64,000 nt of DNA from Pararheinheimera marina (GTDB taxonomy: Bacteria; Pseudomonadota; Gammaproteobacteria; Enterobacterales; Alteromonadaceae). Below are positions 9,612 through 17,170 of the stretch, piece after piece. How positions within the stretch are numbered: position 1 is the first letter of the stretch; each line of letters starts with the position of its first letter. The notes below the pieces were generated by a model, which worked only from the letters and a program-made list of their open reading frames with translations, did no database searches and was not told the origin of the DNA. The stretch covers positions 88,299 to 152,298 of the forward strand of contig NZ_JBHSGB010000009.1 of the NCBI RefSeq assembly GCF_042654345.1. Direction: 5' to 3'. A program made the translations under genes and the position numbers.

Positions 9612-9649
9612 CTGATAAAAAAACCGGCAATAGCCGGTTTTTTTATCAG
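9612..9649 (+). terminator. Strong terminator after the S46 peptidase gene
   Basis: Perfect stem whose inner arms are AACCGGC and GCCGGTT around loop AATA, extended by A and T runs and outer CTGAT/ATCAG pairs. Confidence 0.85.
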
Positions 9650-9706
9650 GTCTGTCTGTGGTTTTTTATCATGCTTGCAGGTAAATCTATTCAGGCAGGC
9701 TGGCGT

Positions 9707-9735
9707 TTGCAGTACACTAGGCTCATTTTTATAGT
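9707..9735 (+). promoter_or_regulatory. Promoter for the membrane protein-recX-alaS-lysC run
   Basis: TTGCAG at 9707, 17-base spacer, TATAGT at 9730. No LexA-type palindrome (CTGT-N8-ACAG) is visible nearby, so this recX does not look SOS-controlled from here. Confidence 0.5.
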
Positions 9736-9782
9736 CCGGTCAGAAGCCTTGAAGCGACACCGGGGCTAAAGGTAGTGAAAAC

Positions 9783-10508
9783 GTGGAACCAAAATTACAA
9801 TTGCAGCTGGTGATTCGAAGAGTCAGTTTGCAATCCGGGATCGGCTGGATCTCGCAGGCTTGGAATTTATTCAAACGCCATTATGCGGTGCTGATTAGCA
9901 TGGTGATGTTTATGGCTGGTTTAAGTCTGGCAGCCAATATCAGCCCCATTTTGCTCATTGTGCTACTGCTGGCCAATCCGTTTTTAACGGCCGGTTTTTA
10001 CCGCGCCATAGTGCAGCTGCAAAAAGAGCAGCCGGTACGATTCAGCGACTTATTTATAGTATTTGGCCAGGCTCAGTACCGTCGGGTGTTTCTCCGTCTG
10101 GCCTCTGCCAATGTCTTGATTAATATCCCGTTAACCCTGCTTGCGACTGAATTGGTTGAACAGATGAAGGTTGGACAGGTTGACCCGATGCTGATGTTTG
10201 GCGCTGTGGCGATGGTGAGCCTGATATTTATGCTGTTCGCTTATGCGGTGGCTATTGCTTATTTCTTAAACGAGCAGCGCATACTGGTGATCTTAAACGC
10301 CAGCCTGACCGCTTGCTGGCGCAATGTGGCGGCATTAAGCCTATATGGTTTAATGGCTGTTGCATTGGGTATGCTGGCAGTGATGACCTTCTTTATCGGC
10401 TTTGTGGTGGTTCTGCCCGTGCTGCAGGTGGCGTTTTTCCTGTCATTCAGTAGTATTTTTGCGTTGCAGGTTGGGCCCAGTCAGGAGCAAAGCACCCTGG
10501 AGGTGTAA
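9783..10508 (+). CDS. Multispanning membrane protein, BPSS1780 family
   Basis: A 241-residue protein with about six hydrophobic segments (near residues 38-60, 62-80, 108-122, 140-165, 180-205 and 210-230) resembling the BPSS1780-family/DUF975-like membrane proteins of unknown function. The N-terminal pattern SGIGWISQAWNLFKRH is typical of the family. The start is GTG. The gene ends exactly where the recX ATG begins, so the two are likely co-translated, although no functional link is known. Confidence 0.65.
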   Translation: MEPKLQLQLVIRRVSLQSGIGWISQAWNLFKRHYAVLISMVMFMAGLSLAANISPILLIVLLLANPFLTAGFYRAIVQLQKEQPVRFSDLFIVFGQAQYRRVFLRLASANVLINIPLTLLATELVEQMKVGQVDPMLMFGAVAMVSLIFMLFAYAVAIAYFLNEQRILVILNASLTACWRNVAALSLYGLMAVALGMLAVMTFFIGFVVVLPVLQVAFFLSFSSIFALQVGPSQEQSTLEV

Positions 10509-10970
10509 ATGCAGCCATCGAATACTGCGCTGAGCGAAGCTGAATTAAAAAGTTATTTGCTCGGATTATTGGCCAGACGCGATTACAGTGAGCGTGAACT
10601 GGCGCAAAAGTTGCGGCAAAAGCAGGTGGCCCCTGAGGTGTCAGAAACCTTGTTGCTCTGGCTCAAAGGCCGCGGCTACCAAAGTAATAGCCGCTACGCC
10701 CGACAGCTGATCCAGGCCAAGGTGCACAAAGGGTACGGCTGGTTTTACATTAACCAGCTTTGTGCTGAGCAAGGGCTGGAAAAGAGCCTGGTGCAGGCCG
10801 TGCTGGACGAATTAAATGTAGACTGGCTGAGTGTCGCTTTAGAGGCTTACCAGAAGAAATACGCCGATAAACCCATAGCGGATTATCAGGACAAACTAAA
10901 ACGTATGAGATACCTGCAAAGCCGTGGTTTTGACGGTCAGGTGATCCAACAGCTATTTAAACAGCTTTAA
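10509..10970 (+). CDS. recX: Recombination regulatory protein RecX
   Basis: RecX binds RecA filaments and limits their extension. The 153-residue protein shows the RecX repeat pattern: LLARRDYSERELAQKLRQK (helix-rich repeat 1), RYARQLIQAKVHKGYGWFYINQLCAEQGL (repeat 2) and MRYLQSRGFDGQVIQQLFK (repeat 3). It is followed after a short gap by alaS, as in many gammaproteobacteria, but the expected recA upstream is missing and a membrane protein gene abuts it instead. Confidence 0.9.
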   Translation: MQPSNTALSEAELKSYLLGLLARRDYSERELAQKLRQKQVAPEVSETLLLWLKGRGYQSNSRYARQLIQAKVHKGYGWFYINQLCAEQGLEKSLVQAVLDELNVDWLSVALEAYQKKYADKPIADYQDKLKRMRYLQSRGFDGQVIQQLFKQL

Positions 10971-10985
10971 CAGTAGGATGTGGTT

Positions 10986-13610
10986 ATGTACATGACGTCT
11001 GCCCAACTTCGCCGGGCTTTTCTGGACTTTTTCGCCAGCAAAGGGCACCAAATTGTGCCAAGCAGCTCACTTATTCCGGGCAATGACCCGACCTTGCTGT
11101 TTACCAATGCAGGTATGGTGCAGTTCAAAGATGTATTTTTAGGTCAGGATAAACGTCCTTACAGCCGGGCTGTCACTGCGCAGCGCTGCGTGCGTGCCGG
11201 TGGTAAACACAATGACCTGGAAAACGTGGGTTACACCGCCCGTCACCATACCTTCTTCGAAATGCTGGGTAACTTCAGCTTCGGCGACTACTTCAAGCAA
11301 GACGCTATTCTGTTTGCCTGGGAGTTTTTGACCGAAGTGGTCAAACTGCCAAAAGAAAAGCTGTGGATCACTGTCTACGCCACAGATGACGAAGCTTTTG
11401 ATATCTGGACCAAAGAGATTGGTGTACCGGCAGAGCGCGCTATCCGTATTGGCGATAACAAAGGTGCTCCTTACGCGTCAGATAACTTCTGGGCCATGGG
11501 CGACACTGGCCCTTGTGGTCCTTGCACCGAAATTTTCTATGACCACGGCGACCATATCTGGGGCGGCCCTCCGGGTTCACCGGAAGAAGACGGTGACCGT
11601 TTCATCGAGATCTGGAACAACGTCTTTATGCAGTTCAACCGCCACACCGATGGCCGGATGGACCCGCTGCCAAAACCAAGCGTGGACACGGGGATGGGCC
11701 TGGAGCGTATTGCCGCTATTCTGCAAAACGTGCATAGCAACTATGAAATTGACACTTTCGCCGCGCTGATCAAAGCCACTGCGCAAGTGACAGGTGCAAC
11801 CGACTTAACCGATAAATCGCTGCGTGTCGTGGCCGACCATATCCGTAGTTGTTCCTTCCTGGTGGCTGATGGTGTGATGCCATCGAACGAAGGCCGTGGT
11901 TATGTACTACGCCGCATCATTCGTCGCGCCGTGCGCCATGGTAACAAGCTGGGCGCCAAAGGCGTGTTCTTCAGCAAGCTGGTTGGCGCTTTGGCTGAAC
12001 AGATGGGCGAAGCTTACCCTGAGCTGGTTGAGAAACAAGCAGTGATCGAAAAAGTGCTACGTCTGGAAGAAGAGCAGTTTGGCAAAACGCTGGAACGTGG
12101 TCTGGTCATGCTGGAAGACGCGCTGGCCGCTTTAGGTTCAGATACCGTCATTCCAGGTGAAGTGGCTTTCAAACTTTACGACACCTATGGTTTCCCACTG
12201 GATTTAACCAACGACGTAGCACGTGAGCGTGGTTTTACCGTAGACCAGTCTGGCTTTGAAGCGGCGATGGAAGCACAGCGGAAACGGGCTCAGCAAGCCT
12301 CTAACTTTGGTGCTGACTACAATCAGGCGCTGAGCTCTGTACAGTGCACCGATTTTAAAGGTTATACCGAAGTGAAAGCTCAGGCCAAAGTGGTGGAAAT
12401 TCTGCTGGCTGGTGAACAGGTGCAGTCGTTAACTGAGGGGGCAGAAGCGTTGGTGGTGCTGGATCAGACACCATTTTATGCTGAGTCTGGCGGTCAGACA
12501 GGCGACACCGGTCGTTTAACCTTAGCAAACGGCGCCGTGTTTGAAGTGACAGACACTATTAAAGTGGGCAAAGCCTTTGCGCATAAAGGGACCTTAACAG
12601 GTACATTGGCTGTTGGCGATGTAGTGGAAGCGGCCATTGATAATGCCCGCCGTGATGCCATTCGGAAAAACCACTCCGCCACGCACTTATTACATGCGGC
12701 CCTACGCACTGTGCTGGGCGACCATGTGACGCAAAAAGGTTCTTTGGTGGGGCCGGACCGGCTGCGCTTTGACTTTTCCCATTTTGAAGCGGTAAAAGCC
12801 GACGAAATCCGCCGTATCGAACAACTGGTCAATGAACAAATTCAGCAGAACCATGAAGTGCTGACCCGTTTGATGAAGATTGACGACGCCAAAGCCGCTG
12901 GTGCCATGGCGCTGTTTGGTGAGAAGTACGACGACGAAGTGCGCGTGTTGTCGATGGGCAGCTTCAGTATCGAACTCTGTGGCGGTACCCACGTCAGCCG
13001 CACCGGTGACATAGGTTTATTCAAAGTGGTTGCTGAAGGCGGTATTGCCGCAGGCGTGCGCCGGATTGAAGCTGTCACGGCGACAGGCGCTTTAGCCTAT
13101 TTGCATCAGTTAGAGCAGCAGGCGCAAACAGTTGCAGCCATGCTCAAAGGTGATGTGCTGTCGATTGCCGACAAAGTGGCTCAGGCGCTCGACAAGAGTA
13201 AAGCGACCGAAAAAGAGTTGGAGCAGGCCAAAGCTAAGCTGGCCAGTGCCGCTGGTGCGTCACTGCTGGACAAAGCCGAACTGGTCAATGGCGTGAAAGT
13301 ATTGATTGCTGAGCTGCTTGGCGCGGATCCGAAAGGTTTCCGTACCTTAATGGACGAGCTGAAAGTGAAGATTGGTTCTGGTGTACTGCTGCTGGCGACG
13401 GTGGCGGATGACAAAGTCAGCCTGATTGCCGGGGTGACGAAGGACTTGACCGACAAAGTGAATGCCGGCCAGCTGATTGGCTGGGCCGCGGCGGAGCTGG
13501 GCGGTAAAGGTGGCGGTAAGCCAGACCTGGCGCAAGCTGGCGGTACTGATGTGGCGGCGCTGCCACGGGTACTGGCAGAAGCCAAAGCTCAGATAGTCGC
13601 CAAGCTGTAA
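10986..13610 (+). CDS. alaS: Alanyl-tRNA synthetase
   Basis: Charges tRNA-Ala with alanine. Class II catalytic core at residues about 5-250 (FTNAGMVQFKDVFLG, GGKHNDLENVGYTARHHTFFEMLGNFSFGDYF), editing domain with HxxxH zinc motif (HSATHLLHAAL) and the C-terminal zinc half-site CGGTHVSRTGDIG, then coiled coil and a C-Ala domain (DLAQAGGTD). The ATG at 10986 is preferred because AGGA lies seven bases before it; an in-frame GTG at 10980 and an ATG at 10992 are alternatives. It lies between recX and lysC in one run. Confidence 0.97.
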   Translation: MYMTSAQLRRAFLDFFASKGHQIVPSSSLIPGNDPTLLFTNAGMVQFKDVFLGQDKRPYSRAVTAQRCVRAGGKHNDLENVGYTARHHTFFEMLGNFSFGDYFKQDAILFAWEFLTEVVKLPKEKLWITVYATDDEAFDIWTKEIGVPAERAIRIGDNKGAPYASDNFWAMGDTGPCGPCTEIFYDHGDHIWGGPPGSPEEDGDRFIEIWNNVFMQFNRHTDGRMDPLPKPSVDTGMGLERIAAILQNVHSNYEIDTFAALIKATAQVTGATDLTDKSLRVVADHIRSCSFLVADGVMPSNEGRGYVLRRIIRRAVRHGNKLGAKGVFFSKLVGALAEQMGEAYPELVEKQAVIEKVLRLEEEQFGKTLERGLVMLEDALAALGSDTVIPGEVAFKLYDTYGFPLDLTNDVARERGFTVDQSGFEAAMEAQRKRAQQASNFGADYNQALSSVQCTDFKGYTEVKAQAKVVEILLAGEQVQSLTEGAEALVVLDQTPFYAESGGQTGDTGRLTLANGAVFEVTDTIKVGKAFAHKGTLTGTLAVGDVVEAAIDNARRDAIRKNHSATHLLHAALRTVLGDHVTQKGSLVGPDRLRFDFSHFEAVKADEIRRIEQLVNEQIQQNHEVLTRLMKIDDAKAAGAMALFGEKYDDEVRVLSMGSFSIELCGGTHVSRTGDIGLFKVVAEGGIAAGVRRIEAVTATGALAYLHQLEQQAQTVAAMLKGDVLSIADKVAQALDKSKATEKELEQAKAKLASAAGASLLDKAELVNGVKVLIAELLGADPKGFRTLMDELKVKIGSGVLLLATVADDKVSLIAGVTKDLTDKVNAGQLIGWAAAELGGKGGGKPDLAQAGGTDVAALPRVLAEAKAQIVAKL

Positions 13611-13616
13611 CAGAGC

Positions 13617-14813
13617 ATGGCGCTTTATGTGCAAAAGTTCGGGGGTACCTCAGTTGGTACCCCCGAGCGTATCGAGGCGGTGGCAGAGCAGCTGACCGAG
13701 ACAGTGCGTGCCGGTCATAAAGTGGTGGTGGTAGTGTCTGCGATGGCAGGTGAAACCAACAGACTGCTGGGGCTGGCGCATCAGATTGACAGCCGGCCTT
13801 CCACCCGCGAACTCGATATGCTGGCGGCCAGTGGTGAGCAGGCCAGCATTGCGTTGCTGGCCATTGCGTTAATTAAACGGGGTTACCCTGCCGTCTCTCT
13901 GCTGGCCGACCAGGTCGGCATCCTGACCGACAATAAATTCAGCAGGGCCCGTATTTTGTCAGTCGCGACCGAACGGTTGTGGCAGGAGCTGGAGCAAGGC
14001 CATATTGTGATAGTCGCCGGTTTTCAGGGGAGGGATATTGAAGGCAATATTACCACCCTTGGCCGCGGTGGCTCGGATACCACAGCTGTGGCGTTAGCCG
14101 CTGCTTTAAAAGCAGACGAATGCCAGATTTTTACGGATGTCGACGGCATCTACAGCATAGACCCGCGCATTTGCTCAGGTGCCTTCCGTTTACCATTGGT
14201 CGATAGTGACAGCATGCTGGAGCTGGCCAGTCTGGGAGCCAAGGTGCTGCACTCCCGTTCTATTGAATATGCGGCAACCCATCAGGTGCCGCTGCGGGTG
14301 TTATCCAGTTTTAAACCGGATCAGGGCAGCCTGATCTGTTATCAGGGAGCAGGTATGAGCTTACCTAAGCTGACTGGCATAGCCTGTCAGAAAGACGAAG
14401 TCTGGTTGCAGCTGACTGGCATCTCCAGTGCATTACAAACTCAGCTGTTTAAAGAATTCGCCCGCCAGTCGGTGGAAACGGATTTATTCACCTTGCTTGG
14501 ACCGCAGCAGATCGGATTCAGTCTGAACCGTTCTGACTTGAGTGTGGTCGAAGACTTGTGTCGTGAATTGGCAGCAAAACAGAGCTTTGACTGGCTGGTC
14601 TTCACAGGATTGGCGAAACTGTCCATTGTTGGCGTTGGCGTGAAAGCCAATCCGGCGGTGATGGCGGTGGTTCTGGAACAGTTACAAGCACTGGCTGCCG
14701 ACCCGGTCACTATGCAGTGCAGTGAAATCAAATTGTCTGTGTTATTGCTGGAACGCCATTTGGCTAGCCTGGCGAATGAACTGCACCGGCTTTTATTAAT
14801 TGAAGAAATTTAA
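13617..14813 (+). CDS. lysC: Aspartate kinase with C-terminal ACT domains
   Basis: Phosphorylates aspartate in the first step of lysine, threonine and methionine synthesis. The N-terminus has the kinase motif KFGGTSVG, then VVVVSAMAGETN and GRGGSDTTAVALAAAL, with FTDVDGIYSIDPR before the regulatory half. Residues about 260-398 are two ACT-like regions (LTGIACQKDEVWLQLTG; LSIVGVGVKANPAVM), so allosteric control by an end-product amino acid is likely; which one cannot be read here. It starts six bases after the alaS stop, so it is transcribed with alaS, and no lysine riboswitch can fit. Confidence 0.92.
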   Translation: MALYVQKFGGTSVGTPERIEAVAEQLTETVRAGHKVVVVVSAMAGETNRLLGLAHQIDSRPSTRELDMLAASGEQASIALLAIALIKRGYPAVSLLADQVGILTDNKFSRARILSVATERLWQELEQGHIVIVAGFQGRDIEGNITTLGRGGSDTTAVALAAALKADECQIFTDVDGIYSIDPRICSGAFRLPLVDSDSMLELASLGAKVLHSRSIEYAATHQVPLRVLSSFKPDQGSLICYQGAGMSLPKLTGIACQKDEVWLQLTGISSALQTQLFKEFARQSVETDLFTLLGPQQIGFSLNRSDLSVVEDLCRELAAKQSFDWLVFTGLAKLSIVGVGVKANPAVMAVVLEQLQALAADPVTMQCSEIKLSVLLLERHLASLANELHRLLLIEEI

Positions 14814-14912
14814 GTGTAAGATTTTCATAAATTTGTTCTCTGGGTTATCATTTAACCGACAGGTCCGCCCTGGCGGTCATGGGAAGCTGGAATCACAGGA
14901 AAGGAGCTTTAT

Positions 14913-15116
14913 ATGCTTATTTTAACGCGTCGCGTTGGTGAAACATTAATGATCGGTGATGAAGTCACAGTGACTGTACTGGGGGTTAAAGGAAACCAGG
15001 TACGTATTGGTGTGAATGCACCGAAAGAAGTTTCTGTACACAGAGAAGAAATTTATATGCGAATTCAAGCCGAAAAGGGCACTCCTGGCGGCTACAGCGG
15101 TAGTGATGCTGAATAA
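14913..15116 (+). CDS. csrA: Carbon storage regulator CsrA
   Basis: Dimeric RNA-binding protein that represses or stabilises mRNAs by binding GGA motifs in leaders. The sequence MLILTRRVGETLMIGDEV, then GVKGNQVRIGVNAPKEVSVHREEIY, matches CsrA almost residue for residue, including the RNA-contacting R44-type arginine in VHREEI. Length 67 aa is normal. The leader has GGAAAGGAG over the ribosome-binding site, so autorepression is plausible, as in E. coli. It sits in the conserved alaS-lysC-csrA-tRNA-Ser-tRNA-Arg order. Confidence 0.97.
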   Translation: MLILTRRVGETLMIGDEVTVTVLGVKGNQVRIGVNAPKEVSVHREEIYMRIQAEKGTPGGYSGSDAE

Positions 15117-15227
15117 CTGAATACCGTGGTTTTGCCGGCTTTTTTGTGATTTTTAACGCGTTTAAGTCAATATTTGTTCGAATTGCTTAAAAGCTCATCA
15201 AACAGAAATTCCAGCGCCAAAAATTGT

Positions 15228-15255
15228 TTGACTTATTTTCCTGAAACATTAATAT
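15228..15255 (+). promoter_or_regulatory. Promoter of the tRNA-Ser/tRNA-Arg cluster
   Basis: TTGACT at 15228, 16-base spacer, TAATAT at 15250, about 20 bases before the first tRNA. Confidence 0.55.
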
Positions 15256-15274
15256 ACGCACCGCAACGTAGCGC

Positions 15275-15365
15275 GGAGAAGTGGCCGAGAGGCTGAAGGC
15301 GCACCCCTGCTAAGGGTGTATACCTCAAAAGGGTATCGAGGGTTCGAATCCCTCCTTCTCCGCCA
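15275..15365 (+). tRNA. tRNA-Ser (anticodon GCT)
   Basis: GGAGAAG pairs with CTTCTCC in the acceptor stem; anticodon loop CTGCTAA on a CACCC/GGGTG stem; a long variable arm; T-arm GGGTTCGAATCCC; discriminator G and encoded CCA. It reads AGC/AGU codons. Confidence 0.97.
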
Positions 15366-15379
15366 TTTTGTGTCATGCT

Positions 15380-15456
15380 GGACGCGTAGCTCAGCTGGAT
15401 AGAGTACTCGGCTACGAACCGAGCGGTCGGAGGTTCGAATCCTCCCGCGTCCGCCA
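15380..15456 (+). tRNA. tRNA-Arg (anticodon ACG), copy 1
   Basis: GGACGCG/CGCGTCC acceptor stem, anticodon loop CTACGAA on CTCGG/CCGAG, T-arm GGAGGTTCGAATCCTCC, discriminator G and CCA. The ACG anticodon is expected to be deaminated to ICG by TadA. Identical to copy 2. Confidence 0.97.
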
Positions 15457-15495
15457 TCTGACACAAAATAACGATGCACAACAATCTCGACAAAT

Positions 15496-15572
15496 GGACG
15501 CGTAGCTCAGCTGGATAGAGTACTCGGCTACGAACCGAGCGGTCGGAGGTTCGAATCCTCCCGCGTCCGCCA
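15496..15572 (+). tRNA. tRNA-Arg (anticodon ACG), copy 2
   Basis: All 77 bases are identical to copy 1, with a 39-base spacer between them; a recent tandem duplication or gene conversion. Followed by a terminator. Confidence 0.97.
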
Positions 15573-15574
15573 TT

Positions 15575-15605
15575 AAACCTGCTTAGTGCAGGTTTTTTGT
15601 TTTTC
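15575..15605 (+). terminator. Terminator of the tRNA cluster
   Basis: AAACCTGC, loop TTAGT, GCAGGTTT, then a T-rich tract broken by one G. The last T run merges with the first hairpin of the array that follows. Confidence 0.8.
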
Positions 15606-16045
15606 GCATCCTGCGAAAAATCCCTTCGGGACCAGCCTTCGGCTGTCCAAAAACGTTCCAGACGTTTTTGTGTTTCCTTTTGCTATCAGATGGTTGATCA
15701 AGGACGCGGGCGGTTGAGAAGCTTCTACTTCCTCGCAGAGCTCGTCGGGTTCAATCGGCAATACGCCAAACTGTTGGCGTATTGAAATCCCGATTTCACG
15801 GTTCGACAAAATCGCTGGGAGCGATTTTGGACGCGCAGCGCGCGGCCCTGAAGGGGCGTTTGCCAGGATGGCAAACGCTTATCTGGCCCTTCGCAGAGCT
15901 CAAGGCGTTCCGTCGGCAGCATGCCAAACAGTTGGCATGCTGAGATCCCAACATCACCCTCCCGCGATACTGACTCCTCACAGATCTCGTCGTGTCAAAT
16001 CAGGATTTCACGATTCGAGCAATTTGCCGGGAGCAAATTACTGTC
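15600..16045. repeat. Array of about ten short hairpins in degenerate repeated modules
   Basis: No protein gene is convincing in this stretch. It is filled with near-perfect inverted repeats: 15600-15620 (loop TCC), 15621-15631, 15633-15645, 15649-15669 (loop TCCAG), 15759-15784 (11-bp stem, loop ACTG), 15783-15798, 15807-15829 (loop TGGGA), 15832-15842, 15856-15878 (loop GGA), 15917-15942 (11-bp stem, loop ACAG) and 16021-16039 (loop CGGGA). Three degenerate modules begin near 15732 (CTCGCAGAGCTCGTCGG), 15889 (CTTCGCAGAGCTCAAGG) and 15977 (CTCACAGATCTCGTCG). Short ORFs overlapping it on both strands are by-products of the repeats. Identity unknown; see findings. Confidence 0.8.
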
Positions 16046-16054
16046 CAAAAGCGC

Positions 16055-16465
16055 TCAAGACGCCGCTTTATAACACTGCTGCAATTGCCCAACCAAAGCT
16101 TTGACCACCTGGTGGCGATAGAGCATACCGACAACCTGGTTATCGTGATCCAGTACCGGTAGTTGGTGTAGCGCCAGGTTATTAAAAATCATTGCTGCAT
16201 CAATCAACGAGTCGGTCAATTTGACGCTGATGACCTTTTTCGTCATGACATCCTGAATTTTGTTTTCTGTGCTGCAAAAGTAGCTGGCATGCAGCATGGA
16301 ACCCAGGCAATCCTGTTCTGATAAAAAACCAACTAATTGCTGTTGATGGAACACGGCGGCACCACTGACGCCGGCTTTTTGCAGTTGCTCAACGGCATGC
16401 ACTATCGTATCGTCTTGTTGCAGGCGAACCAGTTCAGTTTGATAGATGTCTTTGACTAAGCTCAT
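16055..16465 (-). CDS. Stand-alone CBS-domain-pair protein
   Basis: A 136-residue protein made almost entirely of two CBS motifs: residues about 5-60 (LVRLQQDDTIVHAVEQLQKAGVSGAAV, then LVGFLSEQDCL) and about 72-130 (VMTKKVISVKLTDSLIDAAMIF, then VVGMLYRHQVV). CBS pairs bind adenine nucleotides and act as energy or ligand sensors; the partner is unknown. GGGAG sits about eight bases before the ATG. Its stop lies within the edge of the hairpin array, so the array is also downstream of this gene and could shape its mRNA 3' end. A second two-CBS protein lies at 36184. Confidence 0.8.
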   Translation of the reverse strand: MSLVKDIYQTELVRLQQDDTIVHAVEQLQKAGVSGAAVFHQQQLVGFLSEQDCLGSMLHASYFCSTENKIQDVMTKKVISVKLTDSLIDAAMIFNNLALHQLPVLDHDNQVVGMLYRHQVVKALVGQLQQCYKAAS

Positions 16466-16638
16466 AAAATGTCTCCCGTTGTGTATAAAGGCAGAGTAAA
16501 GTAGTGAGCGTTATTAACTAAAGCGAATTAAAGCGCTTGTATTAATCTAAAATAATGAACAAGTGGCGAGGCGTTTGCAGTGAACAGAGTAAAACGGCGG
16601 AATTCTGTGCAGTCAGTGCAAAGCCAGGTTGTTTTTGC

Positions 16639-16666
16639 TTTACCTTTCATAGCTGTTTTGTATAAT
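16639..16666 (+). promoter_or_regulatory. Promoter of tRNA-Trp (and probably holD-rimI)
   Basis: TTTACC at 16639, 16-base spacer, consensus TATAAT at 16661, 15 bases before the mature tRNA 5' end. Confidence 0.6.
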
Positions 16667-16681
16667 GACGGCCTCAACGCT

Positions 16682-16758
16682 AGGGGCATAGTTCCAATTG
16701 GTAGAACAGCGGTCTCCAAAACCGATGGTTGGGGGTTCGAATCCCTCTGCCCCTGCCA
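16682..16758 (+). tRNA. tRNA-Trp (anticodon CCA)
   Basis: AGGGGCA/TGCCCCT acceptor stem, anticodon loop CTCCAAA, T-arm GGGGGTTCGAATCCCTC, discriminator G and CCA. The outermost anticodon-stem pair is G-A rather than the C-G of E. coli; the other four pairs are intact. Confidence 0.96.
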
Positions 16759-16777
16759 CTTCTAAATAGACTTCATT

Positions 16778-17170
16778 ATGAAGCTATCATCGCAACAAAT
16801 TCAGCTTTTACAACATAACGGTATTCAGCCATTAACCCTGCACGCTCATTTTTCGCAGTTGCAGTCGTCTTTTGCTGAACCATCAGAATCTTTTGCAGAA
16901 GCGGCCGATCAGATAGCTCCAGAGCCTCAGGCTGAGTTGCAGGTAAGAGAACCTGAAACCGGTCACCCGCTGACGCAGGATATTCAGCATGCCTTGCACT
17001 CTTATGCGCCTTCACTGACATGGCGCCTGGCTGACACCGCTATTCAGCTTGCATCTGAGCAGTTACTGACCCCTGAAACACTGGATGCCGGACAGAAACG
17101 CCTGATGTGGCAACTTATTACGCAGTATCACGAGGAACACAGTGACAGCAAAGATCCGCAGCGCAACTGA
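16778..17170 (+). CDS. holD: DNA polymerase III psi subunit (HolD-like)
   Basis: Psi links the clamp loader to chi and single-stranded-DNA-binding protein. HolD diverges fast; the 130-residue product keeps the N-terminal pattern (QIQLLQHNGIQPLTL, like QLQQLGITQWSL in E. coli) and a C-terminal LMWQLITQYHEEHSD resembling LWQQICTYEHDF. The middle (residues about 35-75) is low-complexity and rich in Ala, Glu and Pro. It overlaps rimI by 29 bases, the same neighbour as in E. coli, which strengthens the call. The ATG is 20 bases after tRNA-Trp with no clear Shine-Dalgarno. Confidence 0.75.
   Translation: MKLSSQQIQLLQHNGIQPLTLHAHFSQLQSSFAEPSESFAEAADQIAPEPQAELQVREPETGHPLTQDIQHALHSYAPSLTWRLADTAIQLASEQLLTPETLDAGQKRLMWQLITQYHEEHSDSKDPQRN

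Noticed and set aside
13611..13616. Lysine riboswitch expected before lysC
   Set aside because: Only six bases separate alaS and lysC, too short for any riboswitch.
15380..15572. Tandem identical tRNA genes as possible attachment-site duplication of an integrated element
   Set aside because: Only 39 bases lie between the complete copies and no integrase is near; simple tandem gene duplication is enough.
15573..15981. Several overlapping ORFs of 61-78 codons on both strands through the hairpin array
   Set aside because: They arise from the repeated hairpin sequences, have no ribosome sites, and their translations carry the same motifs in different frames; better explained as non-coding repeats.
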